A stretch of 10,302 bases of DNA, taken from the NCBI GenBank assembly GCA_009776905.1, contig WRMX01000033.1:12456-22757 (forward strand), in the 5' to 3' direction. Below, piece after piece: positions 1-8,072 of the stretch. Positions within the stretch are counted from its first letter, which is position 1; each line of letters opens with the position of its first letter. A program made the position numbers and the translations under genes. Under the pieces are notes generated by a model, which was not told the origin of the DNA, made no database searches, and saw only the letters and a program-made list of their open reading frames with translations. The DNA is from Oscillospiraceae bacterium (GTDB lineage Bacteria; Bacillota; Clostridia; Oscillospirales; Oscillospiraceae).

Positions 1-32
1 TTTGATTCCGATTTGAACTGTTTCTTTGCCAT
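1..32 (-). CDS. htpG: HtpG (Hsp90-family chaperone), N-terminal fragment running off the window
   Basis: Reading the minus strand from an ATG at 32-30 gives MAKKQFKSES before the window ends. This matches the start of HtpG from Bacilli and Clostridia (MAKKxFKxESKRLLD in the family, recalled from memory). A consensus AGGAGG lies at 49-44, 11 nt before the ATG, which supports a real start. HtpG is an ATP-dependent cytosolic Hsp90 chaperone that helps fold and protect proteins under stress. It begins 24 nt after the mreB stop with no terminator between, so it is probably the next gene of the same operon. Only ten complete codons are visible, so the identity rests on a short but distinctive N-terminus and the ribosome binding site. 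Confidence 0.75.
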   Translation of the reverse strand, partial: MAKKQFKSES

Positions 33-43
33 GATATGCGAAA

Positions 44-49
44 CCTCCT
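44..49 (-). promoter_or_regulatory. Ribosome binding site of htpG
   Basis: A perfect AGGAGG on the minus strand, 11 nt upstream of the ATG at 32. It decides that a new gene starts here, although only a few codons lie inside the window. Confidence 0.8.
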
Positions 50-56
50 GTTTTTG

Positions 57-1085
57 TTATACTCTCATCTGTTTTCTGCGCGAAAGGTTGATCGGCCCTT
101 CCACCATGTCGCCGACCCAGCCAAGCGCCTTGCCCAAGCCATTCGCGACGCAGAGGTCCGCATCATCGGCATTGAGCGTTGTAATATTCGTCCTGTTTGA
201 TATAAGCTTGTCAAAGCCCCATAATTGGCTGTTGCCGCCCGTCAGGATGATGCCGTTTTGCGAAATGTCGGCCACAAGCTCCGGCGGAGTGATCTCCAAA
301 ATATTATGCACAGCCTCGACAATGCGCTCCGTGACATCCTCAAAAGCTTCGAATGTGTCGGTCGAGCTGACTGCGACGACGCGCGGTAGTCCCGTCAGCA
401 AGCATCGCCCTTTTACCTCGACAGCCACAGCTTCCGATCTGGGGAACACGCAGCCAATGCCCTTTTTTAGTTCCTCTGCTGTTGTTTCTCCGATGAGAAC
501 GTTGTGTTTTCGCCTGATGAATTTGATGAGCGCATCGTCGAAAGCGTCTCCGCCCGCTTTAAGCGACGCGGATTCCACAACGCCCGACATGGAAAGAACG
601 GCGATGTCAGTCGTGCCCCCGCCTATGTCGATGACCATATGCCCATCCGGCTTTGAGATATCAAGACCTGTGCCGATCGCCGCAGCGAGCGGAGCTTCCA
701 TGAGGTAGACCTTTCGCGCTCCCGCGGCGACACCGGCGTCTATAACTGCGCGCTCTTCGACCTCCGTGATGCCTGTCGGCACGGAAATGATGATTCTCGG
801 TTTTAATAATGAAAACGACTGCGCCTTGCGTACAAATTCTTTAAGCATGCGCTCCGTCATGTCATAATCGCATATCGCGCCATCTCTCATTGGCTTGATG
901 GCCACGACATTGCCCGGCGTCCTCCCCAGCATCCTTTGGGCGGCCATGCCGACGTTGAGCAGCCTGCCCGTGTTTTTGTCCATGGCGACGACTGCCGGCT
1001 CGCGCAAGATGACGCCCTTGCTCCTTGTGGACACAAGGACAGTTGTGGTTCCAAGATCAATGCCTATATCTCTGCCAAACAACAT
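57..1085 (-). CDS. mreB: MreB/Mbl-family rod-shape actin homologue
   Basis: This is an actin-like ATPase that forms filaments under the membrane and guides the cell-wall elongation machinery. At 342 aa it has the usual length. Visible elements are the phosphate-1 loop (DIGIDLGTTTVLV, residues 6-18), GRTPGNVVAIKPMRDG (54-69), the EAPLAAAIGTGLDI stretch (130-143), the phosphate-2 loop VIDIGGGTTDIAVLS (151-165) and the adenosine motif near 279-290. That last motif reads ILTGGNSQLWG, where MreB normally has a form like VLTGGGALLRG. The phosphate-1 loop also has GTTTVL in place of the common GTANTL. These differences suggest an Mbl/MreBH-type paralogue rather than the main MreB; this is an inference. 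The neighbours are a comF-family gene 24 nt upstream and htpG downstream. No mreC or mreD is present. The start fits the family N-terminus and is preceded by a GGGGGGA Shine-Dalgarno-like sequence at 1101-1095. Confidence 0.93.
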   Translation of the reverse strand: MLFGRDIGIDLGTTTVLVSTRSKGVILREPAVVAMDKNTGRLLNVGMAAQRMLGRTPGNVVAIKPMRDGAICDYDMTERMLKEFVRKAQSFSLLKPRIIISVPTGITEVEERAVIDAGVAAGARKVYLMEAPLAAAIGTGLDISKPDGHMVIDIGGGTTDIAVLSMSGVVESASLKAGGDAFDDALIKFIRRKHNVLIGETTAEELKKGIGCVFPRSEAVAVEVKGRCLLTGLPRVVAVSSTDTFEAFEDVTERIVEAVHNILEITPPELVADISQNGIILTGGNSQLWGFDKLISNRTNITTLNADDADLCVANGLGKALGWVGDMVEGPINLSRRKQMRV

Positions 1086-1109
1086 TTATGGATGTCCCCC
1101 CGGTCTTTA

Positions 1110-1760
1110 TTATTCTCCGCGAGCGAGCGCGGCGCAGACAACACGCGCCGCTCCTGCAGATAATAGAACCTTTGCGCATTCAGAGAGCGTCGAGCCTGTC
1201 GTGACGATATCATCGATCAATAACACGCATTTCCCTTCTATGAGCTCGGGATCGGCAATCTCATATGCTCCGCTGATGTTAGCGCTGCGTGCTTCCCTGC
1301 CCATCAGCTCGGACTGCGCGCGCACATCGCGCGGTTTTATAAGAGTCTCGATCGCGACATCGTCGAGTTCGAGAGCTGTCGCCAATGCAAGCAGCATGGC
1401 CTGGTCGTATCCGCGCGTGCGTTTGCGGTCGCTGCTCAATGGAACCCAGGAAATCACATCATAACCGATGTCCGGGTTTTCACGAATGCACTCTGCAAGG
1501 ATTCTGCCATATACATCCGCATATGAGGACGCCCCGTTGAATTTATATCGAAGGATGGATTTTCTGACGGCATCGACATAATGGAGGGGAGATATGCAAT
1601 AATCGTAATATTCGCCTTCTTGCTTGCCGCTGTTGAGCGTGAATGGCAACGTTTCGGTGCATTTTGAGCACCATGCATCGTCATGGCTGTCAAGCACCCT
1701 TCTGCAAAACACGCATTTTGGCGGGAACAGGAGGTCAATTATTGATGAAAAGAAACTCAT
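1110..1760 (-). CDS. comF: ComF-family protein (phosphoribosyltransferase fold with N-terminal zinc ribbon)
   Basis: This 216-aa protein matches the ComF/GntX family in length and layout. A four-cysteine zinc ribbon occupies the N-terminus (C16, C19, C31, C34). The family motif VPLSSDRKRTRGYDQA follows at 107-122, and a PRPP-binding loop VLLIDDIVTTGSTL at 179-192. Family members in naturally competent bacteria (ComFC) take part in uptake or processing of single-stranded DNA; in many other bacteria the role is unknown, and no phosphoribosyl substrate is established. Here it lies 23 nt downstream of recD2 and 24 nt upstream of mreB in one operon, which fits a DNA-metabolism role but does not prove competence. 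No ComFA helicase is adjacent. The start is supported by an AAAGGGG about 6 nt upstream. The assignment to the family is firm; the function is not. Confidence 0.92.
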   Translation of the reverse strand: MSFFSSIIDLLFPPKCVFCRRVLDSHDDAWCSKCTETLPFTLNSGKQEGEYYDYCISPLHYVDAVRKSILRYKFNGASSYADVYGRILAECIRENPDIGYDVISWVPLSSDRKRTRGYDQAMLLALATALELDDVAIETLIKPRDVRAQSELMGREARSANISGAYEIADPELIEGKCVLLIDDIVTTGSTLSECAKVLLSAGAARVVCAALARGE

Positions 1761-1783
1761 ATGGATCCCCTTTAAACGTGAGG

Positions 1784-3973
1784 CTATTGCGCGCGCAGAC
1801 GCGCCTTCAACCCGCTATATCGCTTCATCTGCACGTTATTATACACCATCTTGGCCATGACGTCAGGATTCCCGACAATGACGAGAAGCTTTTTAGCCCT
1901 GGTCATCGCAGTATATAGAATGCTGCGCGTCAAAAGCCTCGGCGCCCCGGCAGCAATCGCGAGAATGACCGCGCCATATTCGCTGCCTTGGGATTTGTGG
2001 ACTGTCATGGCGAATGCCGGTTCCAGTTCCGGCAACTGCTCAAACAGATAGGTGACAAACTTGTCTTCATAATCGACGCAGATCGTTTCTGTGTCGTTGT
2101 TGATGCCGGTGATTACGCCTATGTCCCCATTATATACGCCTCTGCCATCAGAGAACCCATCAGCACCGGTCCACACTATATCATAATTATTCCTGATTTG
2201 CATTACTTTGTCGCCAACACGGAACAGAAAATCCCCCGACTGCTTCTCTTTCTTTTGCGCGCTGCGCGGATTGACAGCCTCGCGGAGTCTGTCGTTCATC
2301 GCCTCCGTCCCCGCCGCGCGCCTGCGAGTCGGCGAAAGGACTTGTATCTGCGAGGGATCGAACCCCATGCTTTTCGGCAGCCTTTGGCTTATGAGCTCGG
2401 CAACCGTTTCGGCAATCTGCTCTTCGGTTTGCCGCTTCAGGAAGAAAAGATCGGGGTATTTTTTGCTGATATCGGGCACAATGCCTTTATTTACATCGTG
2501 CGCGCACAGGATGATGCCGCTGTCCTCATCCTGACGGAATATCTCCGTGAGCGCGATCGTCGGGACTATGCCGCTGCCAATAATATCCGCAAATGCGTTG
2601 CCGGGGCCGACAGGCGGAAGCTGATCGGCATCGCCGACCATAATCAGCCTTCCCCCATAATGTATTGCCGCGAGCAACGAACGCATTAACAAAACATCGA
2701 TCATCGAAGATTCGTCAACAATTACAACATCGACCCTCAACGGGTTGTTTTCGTCATGGTCGAACATCAAAACATCGGACTCGCCGGGGCTTGTTCCAAG
2801 AAGGCGGTGAATCGTCGCGGCCTCCCTGCCGCACATTTCGGAAAGGCGCTTCGCAGCTCTCCCCGTCGGGGCGCACAACGCGGTTTTATATCCCAGTTCA
2901 TCAAAAAGCATGAGGATGCCGCGAATGGTCGTCGTCTTGCCCGTGCCGGGCCCTCCTGTCAGCGCCATGACGCAGCTCTCAGCAGCCAGCTCCAAGGCCT
3001 TGTGCTGTAAAGCTGCATATTTGATTCCATGCTCCCGCTCTATGCGGCCAATCAGCGCTTGCAGGCCGTCCGGCCGCTCAGCGGAGCGCACCATAGATAA
3101 TAATCGCTCGGCGGAATATTGCTCCGCATCATATACATATCGTAAATAGCAGCCGTCTTCGCCGGCAATATCCTCAATGACGACATCACCGCATTCGCAT
3201 AGCGCTTCGAGCGCGTCGGCGATGGGATCGTGCCCCACTCCTATGAGTTTGGCAGTCGCTTCGACTAATTTCATGCGGGGAATGAACGTATGCCCATTGT
3301 TTAAGTTATGCGTGAGCTCATATATGGCCGCAGCGGAAACGCGTTCGGGGCAATCGCTGTCGAAACCAAGATCGATCGCGATGGAATCAGCCTCGGAAAA
3401 CTCGGCTCCATATATCTCGGAGGCAATAATATATGGGTTTTCCCGCACGATGTCAACAGACACATCGCCGAAATCCCTGTATATTCGCGTCGCCACCAGC
3501 GGTTTCGTCCCATATTGAGAAAAAAAGTCGATAAGCCGACGCAGCCCGGCCTGACGGCGATAACCTTCGCCGATCTGCAAAGCGCTTTTAACGGAAATGC
3601 CCCTGATGACAGACAATTTCTCCGGCTCGTTTTCTATGACAGATAGCGAATTTGCGCCAAATCGCTCGACAATGTCGCGCGCCTTCGCGGGTCCGATGTT
3701 CTTGATCGCGCCGGAAGCCAGATAACGGAAAATGTCGTCGGCATTGTCCGGCAATTTTGTCTTAAATGAGTCCGCCTTAAACTGCTCGCCATACTGCGGA
3801 TGGTTCGTCCAGGAACCGCTGATGACCAATCGTTCTCCAACCGACACTCCCGGCAGGCATCCCGCAGCAGTGGACAGACCGGCTTGCGTCTCGAGGCGCA
3901 GCACCGTATATCCGTTTTCGTGGTTTGCAAAAACGATAGAGGAAACCACGCCCTCGATGATTGTTCCTTCCAT
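1784..3973 (-). CDS. recD2: RecD2-type ATP-dependent 5'-3' DNA helicase (SF1B)
   Basis: At 729 aa this has the long RecD2 form found in bacteria where RecD is not part of RecBCD. The N-terminal OB-like region (about 1-80) is followed by helix-hairpin-helix segments (about 85-205, including IKNIGPAKARDIVERFG). The helicase core then begins: Walker A TGGPGTGKTT (339-348), motif Ia APTGRAAKRL (368-377), Walker B VVIVDESSMID (416-426), motif III LIMVGDADQLPPVGPG (443-458), motif IV LTEIFRQ (475-481), motif V FAMTVHKSQGSEY (654-666) and motif VI LYTAMTRAKKLLVIVG (686-701). All motifs are intact. Characterised RecD2 enzymes unwind DNA 5' to 3' and act in repair and replication-fork maintenance. The gene starts 12 nt after the rel stop, so the two are likely co-transcribed. 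The Shine-Dalgarno signal is weak (GAGTAGG just upstream). Confidence 0.95.
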   Translation of the reverse strand: MEGTIIEGVVSSIVFANHENGYTVLRLETQAGLSTAAGCLPGVSVGERLVISGSWTNHPQYGEQFKADSFKTKLPDNADDIFRYLASGAIKNIGPAKARDIVERFGANSLSVIENEPEKLSVIRGISVKSALQIGEGYRRQAGLRRLIDFFSQYGTKPLVATRIYRDFGDVSVDIVRENPYIIASEIYGAEFSEADSIAIDLGFDSDCPERVSAAAIYELTHNLNNGHTFIPRMKLVEATAKLIGVGHDPIADALEALCECGDVVIEDIAGEDGCYLRYVYDAEQYSAERLLSMVRSAERPDGLQALIGRIEREHGIKYAALQHKALELAAESCVMALTGGPGTGKTTTIRGILMLFDELGYKTALCAPTGRAAKRLSEMCGREAATIHRLLGTSPGESDVLMFDHDENNPLRVDVVIVDESSMIDVLLMRSLLAAIHYGGRLIMVGDADQLPPVGPGNAFADIIGSGIVPTIALTEIFRQDEDSGIILCAHDVNKGIVPDISKKYPDLFFLKRQTEEQIAETVAELISQRLPKSMGFDPSQIQVLSPTRRRAAGTEAMNDRLREAVNPRSAQKKEKQSGDFLFRVGDKVMQIRNNYDIVWTGADGFSDGRGVYNGDIGVITGINNDTETICVDYEDKFVTYLFEQLPELEPAFAMTVHKSQGSEYGAVILAIAAGAPRLLTRSILYTAMTRAKKLLVIVGNPDVMAKMVYNNVQMKRYSGLKARLRAQ

Positions 3974-3985
3974 ATACCTACTCTT

Positions 3986-6169
3986 TCAACCCTCGCCACG
4001 CCTCACATCAGTGACCCCGGAGATAGACATCAGCCTTGCCATAGCGGCCACCAGCCCATCCCTGTTTTTGACCTCGACCTCGACCGTGACGGTCACAAGG
4101 CCTTCTCCGGCGTCCCGCGCGTTAAAAGACGTAATTTTCACATTGAGCGCGTTGAGAACCGACGCGACGTCCACAACGATCCCTGTCCTGTCGCGGAGGA
4201 CGACCACAATCGTCGTAGCGTAATTTTGATCTGACACATCCGCCCACGACACCTGCACCCATCTGTCCGTTTCATCAGGCTGCCTGTCGCTCTTGCTGTT
4301 CAGACAATCCTGCCTGTGGACGGAGACGCCATACCCGCGAGTAATGAAGCCGACGATAGGGTCGCCCGGGATGGGCAAGCAGCAGCGCGCGAATTTCACG
4401 AGGCAGTTATCGACCCCTTCGACGACGACGCCGTGGATTGGCTTCACCCGCTTTTCCGGCTTCTTCTCTTCTTTGGGCGGCTCCTCCTCTTTTTTCCGCG
4501 TCTTTGCGGCAGCGCGAATATCCTCTCTTATCTTGTTGACAAGCTTTTGAGCCGAAAGCCCTCCGTAACCGATGGCGGCATAGAGCTCGTCGGTAGTTTT
4601 GAAAGAGAGGCGCGCCAATAGTTTCGGCATGATCTCCTCACGCGCCAAATCGGCAGCCGAAATGTTCGCGTGCCTCAGTTCCGCATCGAAAGACATTTTC
4701 CCATGGATGATGTTCTCTTCTTTTTTCTCTTTTTTGAACCATTGGCGGACTTTGTTGCGCGCTTCGGGGCTCCTTACTATTTCGAGCCAGTCGCGGCTGG
4801 GCCCCTTTGCCGAATTAGAAGTCAAAATCCTGACGATGTCGCCATTATTAAGGATATGCGAATACTGCACCATGCGGCCGTTGACGAGCGCTCCAGTCAT
4901 CCTGTTGCCGACCTCGGAGTGGATATTATATGCGAAATCAATCGGCGTGGAGCCGGCAGGCAAGTTCACGACATCGCCGCTCGGGGTGAAAACGAAAACC
5001 TCGTCGGCAAACATATCGACCTTGAGCGCGTGGAAAAAATCCTGCGTGTCGCCATCCTGCTGCGACTCCAGCAAGCGCCTGACCCATGCGAATTTCTCCT
5101 CATCGGCGACCTTGCCGTCCTTGCCTTCCTTGTATTTCCAATGAGCCGCAATGCCGTATTCCGCCGTTTGATGCATGGCCCATGTGCGTATCTGCACCTC
5201 AAAAGGAATGCCCTCGCCTCCGATGACGTTTGTATGCAGGCTTTGGTACATGTTCGGTTTTGGGGTGCCGATATAATCATTGAAACAGCCGGGAATCGGC
5301 CTATACATATCGTGGATATATCCCAGGACATTGTAGCAGTCCGAAATGTCATTGACTATGATGCGGAAGGCATATAGATCCAAGACCTCGGAGAGCACCT
5401 TGTTCTGGCTGTACATCTTTCTGTAAATGCTGTATAGGTGCTTGATACGCCCATAGACGGTGCATTCGATGCCATGCTCGTTGAGCCTTTCCGTGATCCT
5501 ATCCTGCACTCGGTTAAAAAAATTCTCGTCTTCGACATGGCGCATTCGAAGCCCTTCGGCAATCTCCTCGCAGCCGATTGGATCGAGATATTTGATCGAC
5601 AGGTCTTCCAGCTCCCATTTGATTTTTTGCATGCCGAGCCTATGGGCGATGGGCGCATAAACCTCCATCGTTTCGAGCGCTTTCTCGCGCTGCTTTTCCT
5701 CAGACTGATATTCCATTGTGCGCATATTATGGAGGCGGTCCGCGATTTTGATTAGAATGACCCTGATGTCCTTGGCCATTGCGATGAGCATTTTGCGCAG
5801 GTTTTCCATCTGCTCTTCTTCTTTGCTGGTATAAACGACCCTGGTCAGCTTTGTGACGCCCTCGACGATCTCCGCGACGTCCTTGCCGAAGTGTTTTTCG
5901 ATATCCTCATGCGTCACGGGAGTATCTTCGATGCAATCGTGCAACAGCGCGGCGCACAACGAGTCCTCATCAAGGCCGATCTCCGCGACTATCTCCGCCG
6001 CAGCGAGCGGGTGCGTGACGAATGCGGACCCATCCTTTCGTTTTTGCGTGCTATGCGCATCGCGGGCGTATTCGAACGCGGCGCGGATACGCCCCATATC
6101 AGCGCCGGGATAACTATCGAGTATGACCGCCTCCAGTTGGCGGTATCTTTCTTCAACAGAATCAATCAT
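3986..6169 (-). CDS. rel: Bifunctional (p)ppGpp synthetase/hydrolase (Rel/SpoT family)
   Basis: This enzyme makes and degrades the stringent-response alarmone (p)ppGpp. At 727 aa it has the full long-Rel layout. The HD hydrolase domain keeps R44, H53, H77-D78, E81-D82, D144 and N148, matching known Rel hydrolase positions. The synthetase domain keeps the G240-R241-x-K243 loop, D264, Y308, H312 and E324 (in EVQIRT). A TGS domain follows (about 388-450), then a helical region, a lysine- and glutamate-rich linker (about 556-575), a Zn-finger/CC domain (CCLPIPGD, C596-C597, with H618 and C622) and a C-terminal ACT domain (about 650-727). Both active sites look intact, so it should be bifunctional; this follows from the residues and has not been tested. 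Its ATG overlaps the recJ stop by 4 nt and no clear Shine-Dalgarno is seen, which suggests translational coupling to recJ. Confidence 0.97.
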   Translation of the reverse strand: MIDSVEERYRQLEAVILDSYPGADMGRIRAAFEYARDAHSTQKRKDGSAFVTHPLAAAEIVAEIGLDEDSLCAALLHDCIEDTPVTHEDIEKHFGKDVAEIVEGVTKLTRVVYTSKEEEQMENLRKMLIAMAKDIRVILIKIADRLHNMRTMEYQSEEKQREKALETMEVYAPIAHRLGMQKIKWELEDLSIKYLDPIGCEEIAEGLRMRHVEDENFFNRVQDRITERLNEHGIECTVYGRIKHLYSIYRKMYSQNKVLSEVLDLYAFRIIVNDISDCYNVLGYIHDMYRPIPGCFNDYIGTPKPNMYQSLHTNVIGGEGIPFEVQIRTWAMHQTAEYGIAAHWKYKEGKDGKVADEEKFAWVRRLLESQQDGDTQDFFHALKVDMFADEVFVFTPSGDVVNLPAGSTPIDFAYNIHSEVGNRMTGALVNGRMVQYSHILNNGDIVRILTSNSAKGPSRDWLEIVRSPEARNKVRQWFKKEKKEENIIHGKMSFDAELRHANISAADLAREEIMPKLLARLSFKTTDELYAAIGYGGLSAQKLVNKIREDIRAAAKTRKKEEEPPKEEKKPEKRVKPIHGVVVEGVDNCLVKFARCCLPIPGDPIVGFITRGYGVSVHRQDCLNSKSDRQPDETDRWVQVSWADVSDQNYATTIVVVLRDRTGIVVDVASVLNALNVKITSFNARDAGEGLVTVTVEVEVKNRDGLVAAMARLMSISGVTDVRRGEG

Positions 6170-7866
6170 AGGCTCATTTTAATATCGATCACCAATAGCT
6201 GGACGCTCGTGCGCCCGCGGAATTCGTTTATCTGAGGCTCGAAGGCAATATCCACGAGCATCCCCTCGCTGACTTCCAAATCACCCGACGGCATCGAAAA
6301 ATACACGCAATCCAAGCTCCTCCCCGACTTCTCTATCCGCAGCCGCGAATGCTTGCCCGCGCCGATGGAATACACGGCCGCAAGAAGCGCGTCTTTGATG
6401 CACAAGCAAGGCGGGGGATTCCCATTTCCAAATGGCTCCAAACGCTCCAATGCCTCGATATTGAGGATCGTGAGCAGCTCCGGCTTCTCGACTTCGAAAT
6501 CGAGCCTCAGCCCCGGAATATAGTTTTTATCTACATTTGCGAAGTAATACTCTCTGATGCGAGCGCGGAACTCATCAATCTTGCCTTCCGCAATAGTCAA
6601 ACCCGCAGCCATTTCATGCCCGCCGAAATTATCGAGAATGTCCTTGCACGACGTCAACGCGCCATAAATTCCGAAAGTGCCGTAGCTACGGCTGGAACCG
6701 CGCCCCCTGCCATCCTCGTCAATGCTGATGATGATGGCCGGCACAAGGTGGTTTTCAGCCATTCTGGCGGCGACGATGCCTGTGACGCCCTGATGCCAGC
6801 CGCGCCGCGCAAGCACGATCGGCCCGTCAACTCCGGTTTTCGGAAGCATGGAAGCGGCTTCATCATAAATGGCGATCTCGAGCGCGCGCCTTTCCATGTT
6901 CAGCCTGTTCAGCTCAGCCGTCAGCATCTCCGCTTCCGCATCATCATCTGTCATAAGCAGATTGACGGACAAATCTGTCTGCCCCATCCTGCCCGCCGCA
7001 TTGAGCCTGGGGCAAACGATGAAACCCAGCGTCGCGGAAGTAACTTTGCTCCGCTCGGGATTGGACTCGCGCAGCAGCCTGAGAAGGCCCGGACGGGGGT
7101 TATCGTTTATGACGCGCAAGCCGCGCCTGATCAGCTCGCAATTCTCTCCGCCGACGGGCATTACATCGGCGACCGTGCCGATGGACACAAGATCGCCATA
7201 TTTTCTGAAAACCTCTTCTGTATCGATGAGCCCGTCAAGAGCGCACACGAGCTTGAACGCCACGCCGACCCCCGCGAGCAGCTTGTGCGGATATCCGCAA
7301 TCCGGTCGCTTTGGATCGATGACCGCCGTTGCCACCGGCAACGTATCCCTGCATTCGTGGTGGTCTGTGATGACGAGGTCCAAGCCGATGCTGCGCGCGT
7401 GCTCCGCCTCCGCGATGTCCGTGATGCCGCAATCGACAGTGATTACAAGCCCGACGCCCCGCGCCTTCAACGCGTCCAGCGCAATGGTGTTGAGCCCATA
7501 CCCTTCGCTGAAACGCCCAGGGATGTATATTTCGTAGCTCGCGTTTTTTGCCCTAAGCCACAGCGCCAGCATGACGCACGATGTCATCCCGTCGACGTCG
7601 TAGTCGCCGTATATGACTATTTTTTCTCCATTATCCACGGCTGTGTTTATGCGCGCGACCGCTTTGTCCATGTCTGTCAGTAGGAACGGATCGTGGATTT
7701 CGGATGGAATGTCTCCCATCATCGCCCGCGCATCGAGTATGTCAGAAACGCCTCTTGATGCAAGAAACACGGAAACGAGCGGGTTGATCCCTTTCTTGAA
7801 GAATTCTTTCGCGACTTCCCTTTCAAACCCGGCAATGTCCCAGTTCTTGAATCTCATCTGCGTCAT
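6166..7866 (-). CDS. recJ: RecJ, single-stranded-DNA-specific 5'-3' exonuclease
   Basis: RecJ degrades single-stranded DNA 5' to 3' in recombination and mismatch or base-excision repair. This 566-aa copy is close to the E. coli core length and lacks the long C-terminal extension of many Bacilli. The DHH domain holds YGDYDVDG (86-93), D145 in TVDCG, the DHH signature at D168-H169-H170 and SIGTVAD (228-234). The DHHA1 region carries GWHQGVTGIVAARM (356-369), GSSRS (390-394) and FGGHEMAAGL (414-423), and an OB-type C-terminus ends in QLLVIDIKMSL. All catalytic motifs are present. It is the first gene of the minus-strand operon. AAAGGG lies 4 nt before the chosen ATG, a tight spacing; an alternative start at Met4 would leave 13 nt. 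It overlaps rel by ATGA. Confidence 0.96.
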   Translation of the reverse strand: MTQMRFKNWDIAGFEREVAKEFFKKGINPLVSVFLASRGVSDILDARAMMGDIPSEIHDPFLLTDMDKAVARINTAVDNGEKIVIYGDYDVDGMTSCVMLALWLRAKNASYEIYIPGRFSEGYGLNTIALDALKARGVGLVITVDCGITDIAEAEHARSIGLDLVITDHHECRDTLPVATAVIDPKRPDCGYPHKLLAGVGVAFKLVCALDGLIDTEEVFRKYGDLVSIGTVADVMPVGGENCELIRRGLRVINDNPRPGLLRLLRESNPERSKVTSATLGFIVCPRLNAAGRMGQTDLSVNLLMTDDDAEAEMLTAELNRLNMERRALEIAIYDEAASMLPKTGVDGPIVLARRGWHQGVTGIVAARMAENHLVPAIIISIDEDGRGRGSSRSYGTFGIYGALTSCKDILDNFGGHEMAAGLTIAEGKIDEFRARIREYYFANVDKNYIPGLRLDFEVEKPELLTILNIEALERLEPFGNGNPPPCLCIKDALLAAVYSIGAGKHSRLRIEKSGRSLDCVYFSMPSGDLEVSEGMLVDIAFEPQINEFRGRTSVQLLVIDIKMSL

Positions 7867-7895
7867 TCATCCCTTTCTGTCTGCTCTATTTTCGG

Positions 7896-7912
7896 TATAA
7901 TTGCTTATTATA
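7896..7912. promoter_or_regulatory. Inverted repeat over the recJ -10 box and start site (possible operator)
   Basis: TATAAT (7896-7901) and ATTATA (7907-7912) form a 6+6 bp inverted repeat with a 5-bp spacer. The right arm is the minus-strand -10 box. The position over the -10 and predicted start would suit a repressor, but short AT-rich palindromes arise by chance, so this is tentative. The left arm could also act as a plus-strand -10, but I see no matching -35. Confidence 0.25.
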
Positions 7913-7935
7913 TCAAAGCAGCCCGTAATTCTCAA
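7907..7935 (-). promoter_or_regulatory. Promoter of the recJ-rel-recD2-comF-mreB operon
   Basis: On the minus strand a TTGAGA -35 box (7935-7930) is followed after exactly 17 nt by a perfect TATAAT -10 box (7912-7907). The -10 is preceded by TGA, giving an extended -10 (TGnTATAAT). The predicted start of transcription is near 7900, about 35 nt upstream of the recJ ATG. This is a housekeeping-sigma type promoter and it looks strong. No other convincing promoter was found further down the operon. Confidence 0.8.
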
Positions 7936-7973
7936 TACTAAGGGCGGAATTTCACAAAAAGTTTTGCATTTGG

Positions 7974-8008
7974 TTTATATTGGGTTTGTATTTGGGGTTG
8001 TATTTGGG
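7974..8008. repeat. Short T/G-rich tandem repeat upstream of rlmD
   Basis: A near-repeat of about 12 bp occurs three times: TTTATATTGGG (7974-7984), then TTGTATTTGGGG (7986-7997) and TTGTATTTGGG (7998-8008). The last two copies are identical over 11 bp. The third copy contains the likely -35 box of rlmD, so copy number could affect promoter strength. Its role is unknown. Confidence 0.6.
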
Positions 8009-8025
8009 TCCAACCGGCGTATAAT
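7998..8025 (+). promoter_or_regulatory. Probable promoter of rlmD
   Basis: TTGTAT (7998-8003) and a perfect TATAAT (8020-8025) are separated by 16 nt on the plus strand. The expected start of transcription is near 8032, about 40 nt before the rlmD ATG. The -10 is consensus; the -35 is moderate and lies in a T/G repeat. The recJ promoter runs the other way about 85 bp to the left, so the region is a divergent promoter pair. Confidence 0.6.
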
Positions 8026-8072
8026 CATTATGTCAAGCAGAAGCTGAAAAATATTGGAGCACGCATAAGAAC

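Noticed and set aside
1988..2689. 233-codon open frame antisense to recD2
   Set aside because: Shadow of the helicase core, with no domain, no ribosome binding site and no separate promoter.
4670..5377. 235-codon open frame antisense to rel
   Set aside because: It covers the opposite strand of the TGS and synthetase domains of an intact rel gene and shows no family features.
6349..7683. 444-codon open frame antisense to recJ
   Set aside because: It lies fully opposite recJ, whose motifs are intact. The translation is rich in Arg, Asp and His with no recognisable domain, as expected for a shadow frame in a GC-rich gene.
7930..7975. Small inverted repeats in the divergent promoter region (for example CAAAA-AG-TTTTG)
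   Set aside because: The stems are only four or five base pairs in AT-rich sequence and have no T-run placed as in a terminator.
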